A DNA stretch of 64,000 nt from Peptococcaceae bacterium (GCA_012517475.1 JAAYUV010000100.1:42655-106654); one strand, 5' to 3'. Positions 46,829 through 56,052 are shown, counted from the stretch's first letter. Notes: a model not told the origin generated them from the sequence alone. Numbers and translations are program-made.

Positions 46829-47767
46829 ATGTTTGTCAGCGATTATAACCGTCTGGCTTTTCAATTTGCTGATCATTTTAGTTTTGCTCAGGCCCCTGCC
46901 GTCACAGTGATGATAGGAAATGAGGGTATTGGTAAAACGACCTTATTAGAGTATTTGTACCGTAAAACAGGTGATGCGGTTGATTCTTCAGTATTTATTG
47001 ATGCCCAAAAATTTGGGGTAAGGTATTCTTTTGCAGCCCAGAACGGTGAACTTGGCTCTTTTCGTAAAAAAATACGTTCAAGTAAACTGCTGCTCCTTGA
47101 CAATATTCAGGTTTTAAAAGGTAAAACCAAAACCATTGAGGAATTATTTCATTCCCTGGATTACATATTAGCTAAGGGTGGGAAAGCAGTAATTACTTCA
47201 AGGGGCGATGCGTTATGCCTTGATTATTTAGGGGAAAGACTGGCTTCGCGTCTTCGCAGTGGCCTAATCCTCCGGATTTTAAATCCAACAGTTGAGGAAA
47301 TATGTGATTTTTTTACTTATTACATCACGTCAACTCAGGTAAATTGCGTACTAAACCCGGAGCCTATACGTAAAGCGGTAAATATGAAACAAGTTGTTGA
47401 TTATGTCCATAGTCAAAAAAATTCTTCAGACGAAACCATGACAAAGTCAAATTCTTATATTTTAGGAAGCATAAAGGATAAAGTCGAACTTGTACTGCCT
47501 TTAGTCAGCGGATATTACAGCGCAGATGAGGTCAAAATACGAAATGGGTCCAAGAATTCCAGCAATGTCAGGGCAAGATATATGGCCTGTTTATTGCTGA
47601 ATGAAATATTTCATTTTTCTTATCAAGATATTTCAATATACTTTAACAGGGATTTGTATTATTTACGGGAAGAATGTACCAAAATGAAAGCAAGAGAACG
47701 GGAGACATTTGAAACCTTATGTCAAAAACTGTATAATCAACTCGATATCATCTATGCAAAGAGTTAA
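46829..47767 (+). CDS. Stand-alone DnaA-like AAA+ protein
   Basis: 312 residues. The N-terminal FVSDYNRLAFQFA matches the start of DnaA domain III; Walker A is GNEGIGKTT at residues 30-38. SKLLLLDNIQVLKGKTKTIEELFHSLD parallels the DnaA stretch LLIDDIQFLxGK...EEFFH, but the second acidic residue of Walker B is asparagine. LGERLASRLRSGLIL matches the arginine-finger/sensor region. A C-terminal domain (SSNVRARYMACLLLNEIFHFSYQDISIYFNRD) aligns with DnaA domain IV, yet lacks the DHTTV motif that reads DnaA boxes. Domains I and II are absent. Probably a replication or chromosome-linked regulator; its role is inferred. Confidence 0.75.
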   Translation: MFVSDYNRLAFQFADHFSFAQAPAVTVMIGNEGIGKTTLLEYLYRKTGDAVDSSVFIDAQKFGVRYSFAAQNGELGSFRKKIRSSKLLLLDNIQVLKGKTKTIEELFHSLDYILAKGGKAVITSRGDALCLDYLGERLASRLRSGLILRILNPTVEEICDFFTYYITSTQVNCVLNPEPIRKAVNMKQVVDYVHSQKNSSDETMTKSNSYILGSIKDKVELVLPLVSGYYSADEVKIRNGSKNSSNVRARYMACLLLNEIFHFSYQDISIYFNRDLYYLREECTKMKARERETFETLCQKLYNQLDIIYAKS

Positions 47768-47807
47768 GATCTCACGAGATAAGATTCCTGATCGGAGTGA
47801 AAATGCA

Positions 47808-48776
47808 ATGAGCAAAATACAAAAAATTGCGGTTTTAACCAGTGGCGGAGATGCCCCGGGAATGAATTCAGCCATAAGGGCTGTAGTCAGAAAAGGCATA
47901 TATCACGATATAAAGGTTTATGGTGTCTTTCATGGTTATGAAGGTTTGATCCGCGGCGAAATGCATGAAATGAAGCTCGGCTCGGTTGCAGATATCGTAC
48001 ATAGAGGCGGAACAATTCTTAAAACAGCCAGAAGCGAAGAAATGTACACGGAGTCAGGCCAGAAAAAAGCGGCGCAGCAGTTAATGGATAAAGAAATCGA
48101 GGCTTTGGTGGTAATCGGAGGGGATGGGTCCTACCGGGGTGCCCAATCCCTGTCGAAGTTAGGGATTAACGTGGTTGGTCTTCCGGGTACTATTGACAAC
48201 GATATCGTTGGAACGGATCTTACAATCGGTTTTGATACTGCGGTGAATACCGTTGTGGATGCTGTCAGTAAATTAAGGGATACCGCGACCTCGCACGAAA
48301 GAACCTTTTTAGTTGAAGTAATGGGCAGAAACTGCGGGGATATTGCACTGAGATCCGGTTTGGCGATTGGGGCAGAGTCAATTTTGATTCCTGAGATACC
48401 CTTTGATTTGGAAGAAGTAAGCGAAAAGCTGTTACGCGGTTATCGCAGAGGAAAAAATCATAGTATTATCATCGTAGCTGAAGGTGCGGGTAATATCTGG
48501 GATATATCCTCGAAGCTGAAAGAGGTTTCCGGGCTCGACAACCGGGTAACGATTTTAGGTCATATTCAACGAGGCGGATCTCCTTCAGCGCTTGATTCGT
48601 TGCTTGGGGCGACTATGGGGGGCAAAGCGGTAGAGGTGCTGATCGAAGGAAAAACTGAAGTGATGATTTCTTATTATAATAATCAGGTAATAGAAAGGCC
48701 TCTCAGTATCGCTTTCGGTCCCAGAGACCCATTTGATCAAAAGCTTTATGATTTGGCTAACGAACTTGCAATATAA
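47808..48776 (+). CDS. pfkA: 6-phosphofructokinase
   Basis: 322 residues from ATG 47808 (GGAGTGA upstream; earlier in-frame ATGs lie inside the preceding gene). ATP-type PFK: VLTSGGDAPGMN, VVIGGDGSYRGA with the substrate/ATP motif, LPGTIDNDIVGTDLTIGFDTAVN (catalytic aspartate), MGRNCGDIAL and LGHIQRGGSPSA. Allosteric Firmicute-type residues cannot be judged. First committed step of glycolysis. Confidence 0.96.
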   Translation: MSKIQKIAVLTSGGDAPGMNSAIRAVVRKGIYHDIKVYGVFHGYEGLIRGEMHEMKLGSVADIVHRGGTILKTARSEEMYTESGQKKAAQQLMDKEIEALVVIGGDGSYRGAQSLSKLGINVVGLPGTIDNDIVGTDLTIGFDTAVNTVVDAVSKLRDTATSHERTFLVEVMGRNCGDIALRSGLAIGAESILIPEIPFDLEEVSEKLLRGYRRGKNHSIIIVAEGAGNIWDISSKLKEVSGLDNRVTILGHIQRGGSPSALDSLLGATMGGKAVEVLIEGKTEVMISYYNNQVIERPLSIAFGPRDPFDQKLYDLANELAI

Positions 48777-48826
48777 TCCTGGATGTCAATAACCAGGCCA
48801 CATGTTTACCGGTGAGGTGGGGAAGA

Positions 48827-50935
48827 ATGGAAACTGTTTTTGCCTTGGATATTGGAACAAGGGTTGTCATTGGCTTAATTATGAATAAACATGACCAAGG
48901 ATATCAAATAATCGCCAGTGCAAGAACAGAACATAATCAAAGGGCTATGTATGATGGACAAGTTCATGACGTAGATGAAGTGGCAAGGGCTGTAATAAAA
49001 ATCAAGAACGAACTTCAGGAAAAAACCGGGGAGAAATATAAAAAAGTTGCTGTAGCAGCGGCTGGGCGCGCTTTATGCACTACATCTGAAAAAGCTTCTA
49101 GGGAAGAACCTGTTCCTATCCGTTGGGAAAAAGAAGAAGTTCTGTCTTTAGAAATGGAAGCGGTTCAGAAAGCCATGAAAAAAATTAGCTCCGAAGAGAT
49201 GGACAGCAGCTTGTTTTATTGTGTAGGATACAGTACCGTAAAATATGTTTTAGAAGATCAGCCAATCAGTTCTTTGATCGGACAGCGGGGGAAAAAAGCT
49301 GAGATAACTGTAATTGCTACATTTCTGCCAAGGACGGTAGTTGATGGTCTATCCGCTGTATTAACAAGAGCAGATCTGGAAATGTCCAATTTGACATTGG
49401 AACCCATTGCTGCCGGACAGGCGGCAATACCACCGGATATGAGAAGGATGAATCTGGCACTGGTAGATATTGGCGCCGGAACCGCGGATATTGCTCTGAC
49501 TAAAGAAGGTTCGTTCTTTTCCTATGGAATGGTGCCTATGGCCGGTGATGAAGTAACTGAGAGTATCTGTTCCCATTACCTGCTCGATTTCCATGAGGGC
49601 GAAAAAATTAAACGGGATTTAAAGGATAAAGAGGAAGTCGAAATTACTAACTTTTTCGGGGAGAAGACTTTAGTTCCCAAACAAGAAGTCTTAGATATTA
49701 TCATGCCGACCGTCCAAAAAATGGCGGAAAAAATTAGCGGCGAGATATTATCCCTGAATAAAGAAAAGCCTCAGGCTGTTATTTTGGTTGGCGGGGGAAG
49801 TTTAACCCCTCTGCTGGGAGATATTTTATCTGAAACCATCGGGTTACCCCGAAATCGGATTGGTATTCAAATTAGAGAAAGAATCCATCACGTTTTTGGC
49901 GAGGAAGAATTGCTGACAGGATCGGATGTTGTCACACCGATCGGTATCGGAATGGCTTCCCTTGATGGAAAAGGGCTGCATTACTATTCCGTAACCGTAA
50001 ATAATATAGATATCCCGCTTTTTGAGCTGCAGCTGGCTACTGTCGCCGAAGCCCTGCTGGCAGCGGGAATTCAGCCGAGATCGTTTCTGGGTCGTCCGGG
50101 AAATGCTTTAGTATATGATTACAATGGAAAAGTCAATACTATCAGAGGCGGACTTGGGAACCCTGCTCAGATCCTGGTAAACGGACTACCGGCTAAATTA
50201 GAGCAAAGGTTAAATCCTGATGATTGTGTTACTTTTATCCCGGGTATTTCAGGATCGGACGCCAAAGCCAGAATTCAAGATGAAATTGTGATACCGCCTT
50301 ATAAAAAGTTAATCTGGAACGGGAAGGAAGAAATAATAAGTCCTCAAATATATCTGAATGGGGAGCCGGCCGATGCAGACGATTGGCTGAAAGATGGATG
50401 TAAAGTACGGCTTCTGGAAATAAGCAAGCTTTCAGATCTGTTGAAAATGAAAGGTTTTAGTTTAGATAAACTGCAGAGAATAATGATCTCGGTTAATTCT
50501 GAGATTATTGAATTGGTTCCGGATGTAGAAATCAAAGTGAATGGCCAGGTAGTCAAAGACGATTGTGTGTTACAAAACGGAGATTGCGTGGATTTGATTG
50601 AAAAGCAAAAAACAATTAAAGATTTGTCCCTGCAGCCTGAACCGATGTGTTTTCAGGTTAATGGAAAGGAATTGTTACTGCCCCCGCAGGGGAGAAGAAT
50701 TTTGTGCAAAGGGAAAGAACTAAAAGATGAGGATTTTGTTTTGGACGGAATGGAACTAAGGGTAGAAGGTTTTTTCAGAAAACCAATTCTATCGGAACTC
50801 TTTCAATTTGTTAACCTGCAAGATAGTATGATCTCTGGCGGGAGGCTGGAGATGCTTGTCAATGGAAAAAAGGCAGAATTCACAACAGAGTTGAACCAGG
50901 GTGACAGAATTTCTCTCAATTGGATAGATTCCTAA
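48827..50935 (+). CDS. FtsA-like actin-fold ATPase with long C-terminal extension
   Basis: 702 residues from ATG 48827 (GAGGTGGGG upstream). The first 380 residues form a FtsA/PilM-type fold: FALDIGTRVVIGLIM, the SHS2-like 1C region, LALVDIGAGTADIAL (phosphate 2), VILVGGGSLTPL (adenosine). FtsA links the Z-ring to the membrane, but the usual C-terminal membrane helix is absent. Residues about 390-700 carry several similar small domains with VNG-L/Q-V patterns (ITVNSEIIELVPDVEIKVNGQ-like, CFQVNGKELLL, LEMLVNGKKAEF), a repeated beta-rich module. The substrate or partner is unknown. Confidence 0.8.
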   Translation: METVFALDIGTRVVIGLIMNKHDQGYQIIASARTEHNQRAMYDGQVHDVDEVARAVIKIKNELQEKTGEKYKKVAVAAAGRALCTTSEKASREEPVPIRWEKEEVLSLEMEAVQKAMKKISSEEMDSSLFYCVGYSTVKYVLEDQPISSLIGQRGKKAEITVIATFLPRTVVDGLSAVLTRADLEMSNLTLEPIAAGQAAIPPDMRRMNLALVDIGAGTADIALTKEGSFFSYGMVPMAGDEVTESICSHYLLDFHEGEKIKRDLKDKEEVEITNFFGEKTLVPKQEVLDIIMPTVQKMAEKISGEILSLNKEKPQAVILVGGGSLTPLLGDILSETIGLPRNRIGIQIRERIHHVFGEEELLTGSDVVTPIGIGMASLDGKGLHYYSVTVNNIDIPLFELQLATVAEALLAAGIQPRSFLGRPGNALVYDYNGKVNTIRGGLGNPAQILVNGLPAKLEQRLNPDDCVTFIPGISGSDAKARIQDEIVIPPYKKLIWNGKEEIISPQIYLNGEPADADDWLKDGCKVRLLEISKLSDLLKMKGFSLDKLQRIMISVNSEIIELVPDVEIKVNGQVVKDDCVLQNGDCVDLIEKQKTIKDLSLQPEPMCFQVNGKELLLPPQGRRILCKGKELKDEDFVLDGMELRVEGFFRKPILSELFQFVNLQDSMISGGRLEMLVNGKKAEFTTELNQGDRISLNWIDS

Positions 50936-50968
50936 AAGGATTTTGTATAACAAAAAAGGACAGAAAAA

Positions 50969-50989
50969 AACCCCATTGGGAATGGGGTT
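50969..50989 (+). terminator. Hairpin after the FtsA-like gene, weak terminator
   Basis: AACCCCATT-GGG-AATGGGGTT is a perfect stem but no T-run follows; GGCC/GGCC repeats come next. Possibly a stabilising hairpin. Confidence 0.5.
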
Positions 50990-51147
50990 AAGGCCATCGG
51001 CCTAGGTGGAAAAGGGTAGAGGAGTATACATCTGTTAGTATAATCCCGTAGGTTACGATTGTCAGGAAATATTCCTTAATTGCAATTTTTGGCAGGTGAA
51101 TGGTTGATTTTTGTATGGGAGTTCAATATGGATACTAGGAGGATATG

Positions 51148-51978
51148 ATGCATCAATATTGGTTTTTTGTAGGAAATTTTCCTATTAGGGCTTATGGAAC
51201 GATGGTAGCGCTTGCTTTTATTCTCGGTGTAGGTGTTACGGTTTACTTGGCAAAGGCTGAAAAAAAAGAAAAATATATTGAACATATTCTGGATTTGTCG
51301 CCTTTGCTGTTGCTCGGCGGATTAGCCGGAGCGAGATTTTGGCAAGTCTTCTTCTTTGACTGGCAGTATTACAGGCAATTTCCTGAGGAAATTATTGCTG
51401 TCTGGCATGGAGGATTATCGATACAAGGCGGTATCGTAGGCGCCTTGGTAGTTGGTATCATTTACTTACGAATGAAACATATATCTTTTTGGGTGTTTGC
51501 TGATTTATGTGCACCGGGGCTGATTCTTGCCCAAAGTATCGGAAGAAATGCCAACTTATTGAATGGAGATGCCTTTGGAGGGCCTACCGGCGGAAATTTC
51601 GGAATTCTATATCCTGAAGGAACCATTGCCAGACAAACATTCGGAGAACAGCCCTTATGGCCGGCAGAAGTCTGGGAAGGACAAATCGACGTAGTCATCT
51701 TCGCTATACTTCTCCTTTTAAAACTACGTCAATGGATTCCGGGATATATGTTTCTTTTCTATGTAATCTTTTATAACTTGAGCCGTTTGTTTCTTGAATA
51801 CCTGAGGGGAGATAGTTCGCGCTTTCTATTTGGTTGGACCGCTGCTCAATGGAGCAGTGCTGTTGCGATCTGTATAGCCTTGGCAATTATGTTGATCCTA
51901 TTCCAAAAAAATAAACTCCGTCCCGCTGCCGATCATCCTGACGGCCTTGAACAGAGTTCTCCTGTAAACGACGAATAA
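51148..51978 (+). CDS. lgt: Prolipoprotein diacylglyceryl transferase
   Basis: 276 residues from ATG 51148 (AGGAGG at 51137-51142 fits this better than the ATG at 51145). Seven membrane helices with the signature HGGLSIQGGIVG, the arginine-rich loop SIGRNANLLNGDAFGGPTGG, and a C-terminal FLEYLRGDSSRF. It attaches diacylglycerol to the lipobox cysteine of exported lipoproteins, such as the one at 53413. A hairpin terminator lies at 51978. Confidence 0.95.
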   Translation: MHQYWFFVGNFPIRAYGTMVALAFILGVGVTVYLAKAEKKEKYIEHILDLSPLLLLGGLAGARFWQVFFFDWQYYRQFPEEIIAVWHGGLSIQGGIVGALVVGIIYLRMKHISFWVFADLCAPGLILAQSIGRNANLLNGDAFGGPTGGNFGILYPEGTIARQTFGEQPLWPAEVWEGQIDVVIFAILLLLKLRQWIPGYMFLFYVIFYNLSRLFLEYLRGDSSRFLFGWTAAQWSSAVAICIALAIMLILFQKNKLRPAADHPDGLEQSSPVNDE

Positions 51979-51997
51979 GCAAGCCGTTTGGCTTGCT
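51978..51997. terminator. Terminator between lgt and the opposing membrane protein gene
   Basis: AGCAAGCC-GTTT-GGCTTGCT, with T-rich DNA (GGTTTTATCTTTTT) following on the plus strand. Confidence 0.75.
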
Positions 51998-52005
51998 CAT
52001 GGGTT

Positions 52006-52374
52006 TTATCTTTTTACAATGGCGCCTATCGTTCCTCCGAGACCACCGGCAACAAGACTTGCCAGGAATTTTTCTCCCAATATAATGAGGGAGGGATTAC
52101 CCTCATAGAAAATATAAAAGATAATGATTGATAAGATGAAATAGCCCACTCCTATACTTATTCCATAAATCAAGCCCTTTGATCCGGATTGATAGGATAT
52201 ATAAAAGCTGGCGAATAATACACTGATCCCGGCTGTAATAAGAGAATGAATCGTTGATTCCTGTATTGAGGTAAAATAGTAGACAGCGCTAAGCAATATG
52301 GTTAATATGAATGAAATTAATAGCGCAATCAGAATTCCTTTACACACTCGTAATATTTCAAAGGACTTTCCCAT
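52006..52374 (-). CDS. TIGR04086-family membrane protein
   Basis: 122 residues with four hydrophobic helices; the GGLGGTIGA and FYISYQSGSKGLIYGISIGVGYF stretches fit the TIGR04086 family of Clostridia, which lies near sporulation and membrane genes. Function unknown. GAAGGGGG upstream on the minus strand. The 52375-52664 gap holds only A/T-rich DNA and a -10 box. Confidence 0.8.
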   Translation of the reverse strand: MGKSFEILRVCKGILIALLISFILTILLSAVYYFTSIQESTIHSLITAGISVLFASFYISYQSGSKGLIYGISIGVGYFILSIIIFYIFYEGNPSLIILGEKFLASLVAGGLGGTIGAIVKR

Positions 52375-52664
52375 TGTTCAGACCCCCTTCCAGGTGATTT
52401 GCCATCTTTAATAGTACAAATTATGCCTGACCTCACGGGGATATGCCAATGTCATAAACAATAAAAAAATCAAAAAAATCTTTAGAAAGGAAGCTATGCA
52501 GCTCCTCATGATGCTTTAATTTTAGACATTAATTGACAAGATGAAAATGAATTAAAATTTTTTTTAAATTTTATTAATTTATTTGAGAAAAAAATCATTT
52601 GTTTATGATATAATACAAGAACATTATAACGTTTATTTATGTTAACCGGAAAGGATGAACGTAT

Positions 52665-53111
52665 TTGAAATTGAAAGATAAGACGTACAAAAGGTTTATA
52701 GATTTTTTTGATAAAATTTCCAAGAAATATGATGATTCTGAATTTGAAATTGCTTACTCTGAGATTCAACGCGAGACTGGGGTAGCCAGTATTACCTTAA
52801 AAAAGGCACTGCAGATCCTTGAAAAGGATGGAATCATTCTTATGAGTCAAGGAAGAAATACCCGCTATGGTAAATTCAAATATCTGATTAATAATCAAAA
52901 TAACAATGAAGCTGCTTCAAAGGAACAAGGCACTTTAAAAGACAAGGACAATGTTGACGGAGAAGAAAACAACATGGTTCAACTCCTTTCACAAATGAAA
53001 ACAATGTCGAGTATCGTTGAGCAGCTTAGACAAAGAATCAGGACGCAAGAGATGACAATTTCGGTCATTTTGGATAGATTGGCAGAAGTTGAAGATAAGT
53101 TACATAAATAG
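52665..53111 (+). CDS. Small winged-helix regulator with C-terminal coiled coil
   Basis: 148 residues from TTG 52665 (AAGGATG eight bases upstream). Residues about 25-65 (FEIAYSEIQRETGVASITLKKALQILEKDGIILMSQGRN) are a winged helix-turn-helix of MarR/GntR type. A hydrophilic linker leads to a helical C-terminus (VQLLSQMKTMSSIVEQLRQRIR) suggesting dimerisation. TATAAT at 52609. Its operator and target are not identifiable. Confidence 0.75.
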   Translation: MKLKDKTYKRFIDFFDKISKKYDDSEFEIAYSEIQRETGVASITLKKALQILEKDGIILMSQGRNTRYGKFKYLINNQNNNEAASKEQGTLKDKDNVDGEENNMVQLLSQMKTMSSIVEQLRQRIRTQEMTISVILDRLAEVEDKLHK

Positions 53112-53174
53112 ATCGATTATTTCCATTCGTTTCTTGAAGAATATTCTATGAGATGATGCTATAATAAAGATGAT

Positions 53175-53370
53175 TCTGCTTTGTTTGTAAAGACCTTCTT
53201 GGTTTTGATCCTATTTATGAAACGGGAACCGATCGTAACAATTTGAGTACGTCAGGCTTTGAAGAAAGAAGGCGGAAACGATTGACTAGGTGCCCACCTT
53301 GCTGGAGCAGGGTCAGAAAACCAGTTGTCGAACGGCAAAGCGGATAAAGGCAGGGGTAACCCTGCCTTTA
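53175..53370 (+). ncRNA. Probable structured small RNA (6S-like architecture)
   Basis: A -10 TATAAT at 53160-53165 precedes a gene-less region with a long nested fold. The closing stem is TCTGCTTTG (53175-53183) with CAAAGCGGA (53336-53344). Inside, TTGGTTTTGATCCT (53199-53212) pairs with AGGGTC (53309-53314) and AAAACCAG (53317-53324), bulging AG. Further in, CGATCGT pairs with ACGATTG (53230 and 53278). The hairpin TAAAGGCAGGG/CCCTGCCTTTA at 53345-53370 ends it. Both neighbours lack a compatible start, so this is not a leader. A rod-like RNA with an open central region resembles 6S RNA, but the conserved sequence was not confirmed. Confidence 0.6.
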
Positions 53371-53380
53371 TGCTTTAGCA

Positions 53381-53413
53381 AAGAAGCCGCTTAACGTTTG
53401 TTAGCGGCTTCTT
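53381..53413 (-). terminator. Terminator of the PLD-like lipoprotein gene
   Basis: AAGAAGCCGCTTAA and TTAGCGGCTTCTT form a stem of about 12 bp with a T-run on the minus strand, overlapping the stop codon of the gene at 53413. Confidence 0.75.
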
Positions 53414-54441
53414 CACGGCAGACTGGCGTTTTCCCATTCCTGGCTTAATACTTTTGAGATGCTTTCTGACGCCGTCGGAGAAGGGATAATAAGTGCTCCT
53501 TCATGATTAATAACAAAAGAATAATACGTCCAGGAAGAACTGGTCATCATCATTGTTTTATTATCAAAAATACTAAGGTTAAACCCCATTGGAATCTTAT
53601 TGGGACTATTATAGTAACGAACTTGAATTTCCGATTCTTTAAACTTTTTAATGGTATTTGGAGTTGCTACGGCACAGGAAGGACTTACGATCAGTTTTAC
53701 GGTACATCCTCTTTTCTTTGCTTGGACAAGGGCTTCTACCGTATCAGGATCGCTAATCTGTTCCACTTCAGCAATAATCTCCTTACTGGCAGCATTGATT
53801 TGTTTCAGAAGCTGAGGTTTTACTCCCGAACTTAAAGTAAAGATGATATTATCCTGCGGAAGATTCATCGTTTCCGGGAGGCCAAGAGAAAGTGTCGTTG
53901 TGTAAGACCAATCTTTATCAAAAGATTTGGCTATCGTCCAGGCGGCGTCGCCGGTCAGTTTAATAGCCATGGTATGGGTAGCAAAGCCTTTTGCGGTCCA
54001 GTCATTTCCGTAAAAAACAGCAACCTGATAATCCGCTACGAGATAGCGTATTCTTTGGTACTGTCCTTTTTGAGCAGGGTAATACTGAACAGAAACATTT
54101 TGATTTTTTAAGTATTTAACTGTCTCGGAATTTTCCCTTTGCCACTGATCAAGCAGAATATGGACTTTAATCCCGTTGCGGGATTTGCTTATAAGCAAAT
54201 TGATGATTTCTTGGTCATCAATTGCAGATAATTCAATGAAAATAGATTTTTTGGCATTATTAATGATTTGAATGGTCTGAGAACGGATTTCATTGCTATC
54301 CATCATAATGGAACTTGCAGATAAGTTGGAGATTACTTCTGGTTTTTTATCCTTAAATAAAGGGAGAATTTTATTACATCCCGATAAAAGAAAAATACTT
54401 AGAATGATTATCAATATAACCAGTGGCCTTTGGACTCTCAT
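53413..54441 (-). CDS. Phospholipase D-like lipoprotein
   Basis: 342 residues. A lipoprotein signal with lipobox LSGC (Cys near 22), so it is an Lgt substrate anchored to the outer face. The PLD-like fold has two domains (KKSIFIELSAIDDQEII..., then KEIIAEVEQISDPDTVEALVQAKKRG). The expected HxK-D catalytic motifs are degenerate (AYHVMAIKLTGD-like and YNSPNKIPMGFNLSIFDNKTM), so catalysis is doubtful. TTG/ATG start with GAGGTTATTG on the minus strand. Function unknown. Confidence 0.8.
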   Translation of the reverse strand: MRVQRPLVILIIILSIFLLSGCNKILPLFKDKKPEVISNLSASSIMMDSNEIRSQTIQIINNAKKSIFIELSAIDDQEIINLLISKSRNGIKVHILLDQWQRENSETVKYLKNQNVSVQYYPAQKGQYQRIRYLVADYQVAVFYGNDWTAKGFATHTMAIKLTGDAAWTIAKSFDKDWSYTTTLSLGLPETMNLPQDNIIFTLSSGVKPQLLKQINAASKEIIAEVEQISDPDTVEALVQAKKRGCTVKLIVSPSCAVATPNTIKKFKESEIQVRYYNSPNKIPMGFNLSIFDNKTMMMTSSSWTYYSFVINHEGALIIPSPTASESISKVLSQEWENASLP

Positions 54442-54664
54442 ATCAGCAATAACCTCTTTAAAAGATTAATTAGTTTCTTTCTTATTATACATATTTTTGA
54501 AGATAAAAAACGAAAAAAAATAATATCTTTTGAAATTTATCTATTACGGAAAGTATTTGATGATAAGAATAGCCGGATACCGGGAGGAAAATAGTGGAAG
54601 TTAAAAGAATATCTCTGGCATAGAAAAAGAAATGGGATAAGTTAGATATAAGGAGTGTTTTATC

Positions 54665-55846
54665 ATGATCAATCCTTTTATTGCAACCCTTCATAATAAA
54701 ATTGTTTATCGGGATAAAATCAATATTTTTAGAAGATTTCAACTCAATTGGTGGCTCAATCAGGGGGATGAAAAAAAAGTAATTGAGAATTTGTTACGAA
54801 TCTTAGATAAAGATACGCTCCCTCAAGACTTGCTTTTAGCTGAAACTCAAAAATTGATCAATTATAATGTTTTTGTGGAAACCCAGGATTATCTTTTAGA
54901 AGCATTGAAATATAGTCATAATCCTGCAACCCTGGCCCAAATTTATTATCTTCTGGCACGCTGTAATCATGGACTTGGATCCCTTGAAGAAGCATTATCC
55001 TATTTGGATCTTGCGGTGGAACTACAGCCTAATCATAACGATTACTGGAATTTGAAGGCCGATTGTTATTTGGAGCTGGGAGAATGGGGAACAGCGGTTG
55101 ATTCTTTAAATAAATCCCTGAGATCTTCACCGGGGGATGCAGAAACGATTTATCGACTGGGAAGCATTTATCTTTTTCATGGGGAATATGGAGAAGCATT
55201 AAATTGCTTCAGCGGATGCTGCAAATTAAATCCATTTAACCCCGTTTACTGGGAAATGCAAGCAGAAATGCTGCTCCATCTTGATCAAATTGAGGCAGCT
55301 TGCCAAAGCTTTCGTAAAGCCATAAGGTTTAACGGTGAACTTCACTTATCCAACCGTTTGGCATATTGTTATGCAAAATCGGGACAATTAAAAAAAGCGA
55401 AAAAACTGCTTTTAACTGTATTAAAAAATCAGCCTGATGATTATGAAGCACTATGCAACCTGGCAAGCATCTATCACAATTTAAACAAGGATGAACAAGC
55501 ATATAAGCTGTTTAAAAAAGCATATACTGTCAATTGTAATGATCCGATTCTTTTAAACAATCTCGGTTATATTTGTTATAAATTAGGACGCGCGCGCAAA
55601 GCTATGGAATATTACCAGGAAGCTTTAAAAATAAAACCGGATGACAGCACTATCTTGTATAATTTAGGGGTATGCCAGTCGGAAAAAGGACTTTTGGAAG
55701 AAGCCAGAAATACGCTTGAGAATCTTACAACCAATGATAAAAATAATTTTGATGCCTGGGCATTGCTGGGCAATGTCTATGAAAAGCTTTCTAAACATCC
55801 CCTGGCGGTGGATTGTTTTAATAAATCGCTGGGGCTGGTGAGATAG
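54665..55846 (+). CDS. Tetratricopeptide-repeat protein
   Basis: 393 residues, AAGGAGTG upstream. After an N-terminal helical region the protein has about eight consecutive TPR units with the canonical W-L-G-Y-A-Y-A-P positions (for example DYWNLKADCYLELGEWGTAVDSL and PILLNNLGYICYKLGRARKAMEYYQ), more regular than those in the gene at 43455. Likely a protein-protein scaffold; no effector domain is seen. A repeat element follows 21 bp after the stop. Confidence 0.85.
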   Translation: MINPFIATLHNKIVYRDKINIFRRFQLNWWLNQGDEKKVIENLLRILDKDTLPQDLLLAETQKLINYNVFVETQDYLLEALKYSHNPATLAQIYYLLARCNHGLGSLEEALSYLDLAVELQPNHNDYWNLKADCYLELGEWGTAVDSLNKSLRSSPGDAETIYRLGSIYLFHGEYGEALNCFSGCCKLNPFNPVYWEMQAEMLLHLDQIEAACQSFRKAIRFNGELHLSNRLAYCYAKSGQLKKAKKLLLTVLKNQPDDYEALCNLASIYHNLNKDEQAYKLFKKAYTVNCNDPILLNNLGYICYKLGRARKAMEYYQEALKIKPDDSTILYNLGVCQSEKGLLEEARNTLENLTTNDKNNFDAWALLGNVYEKLSKHPLAVDCFNKSLGLVR

Positions 55847-55867
55847 CTGCTTAAATTTTAGAGGTAA

Positions 55868-55983
55868 GTCTCCGTAATGTATGACAGCGTAAAGCGCGTT
55901 ACGCATGCGTAACGCGATGCGGAGCGCGGCTGTTTGCGCCATGGAGGGCGCAATCTGCCGAAAGCGGCATACATTACGGAGAC
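55868..55983 (+). repeat. Hairpin repeat element, copy 3 (116 bp, sense +)
   Basis: The ends GTCTCCGTAATGTATG and CATACATTACGGAGAC are a perfect 16-bp pair. Inside lie the 22-bp palindrome CGCG-TTACGCATGCGTAA-CGCG, the core GCGCGGCTGTT, the stem TTGCGCC/GGCGCAA and CTGCCGAAAGCGG. This is the most regular copy and a suitable reference for the family. Confidence 0.9.
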
Positions 55984-56009
55984 AAGCCCAAAGGTAAATA
56001 AGCTAATCA

Positions 56010-56052
56010 AAGGGGCTGCTGCCTGCAATTAATTTTGCCGGCAGCAGCCCCT
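56010..56052 (+). terminator. Terminator after the TPR gene and repeat element
   Basis: AAGGGGCTGCTGCC and GGCAGCAGCCCCTT pair perfectly around a 15-base loop; a T-rich run follows. Confidence 0.8.

Noticed and set aside
53175..53345. Riboswitch or T-box leader
   Set aside because: No gene in the right orientation follows, and no GGGTGGAACC-type or other known aptamer core was seen.
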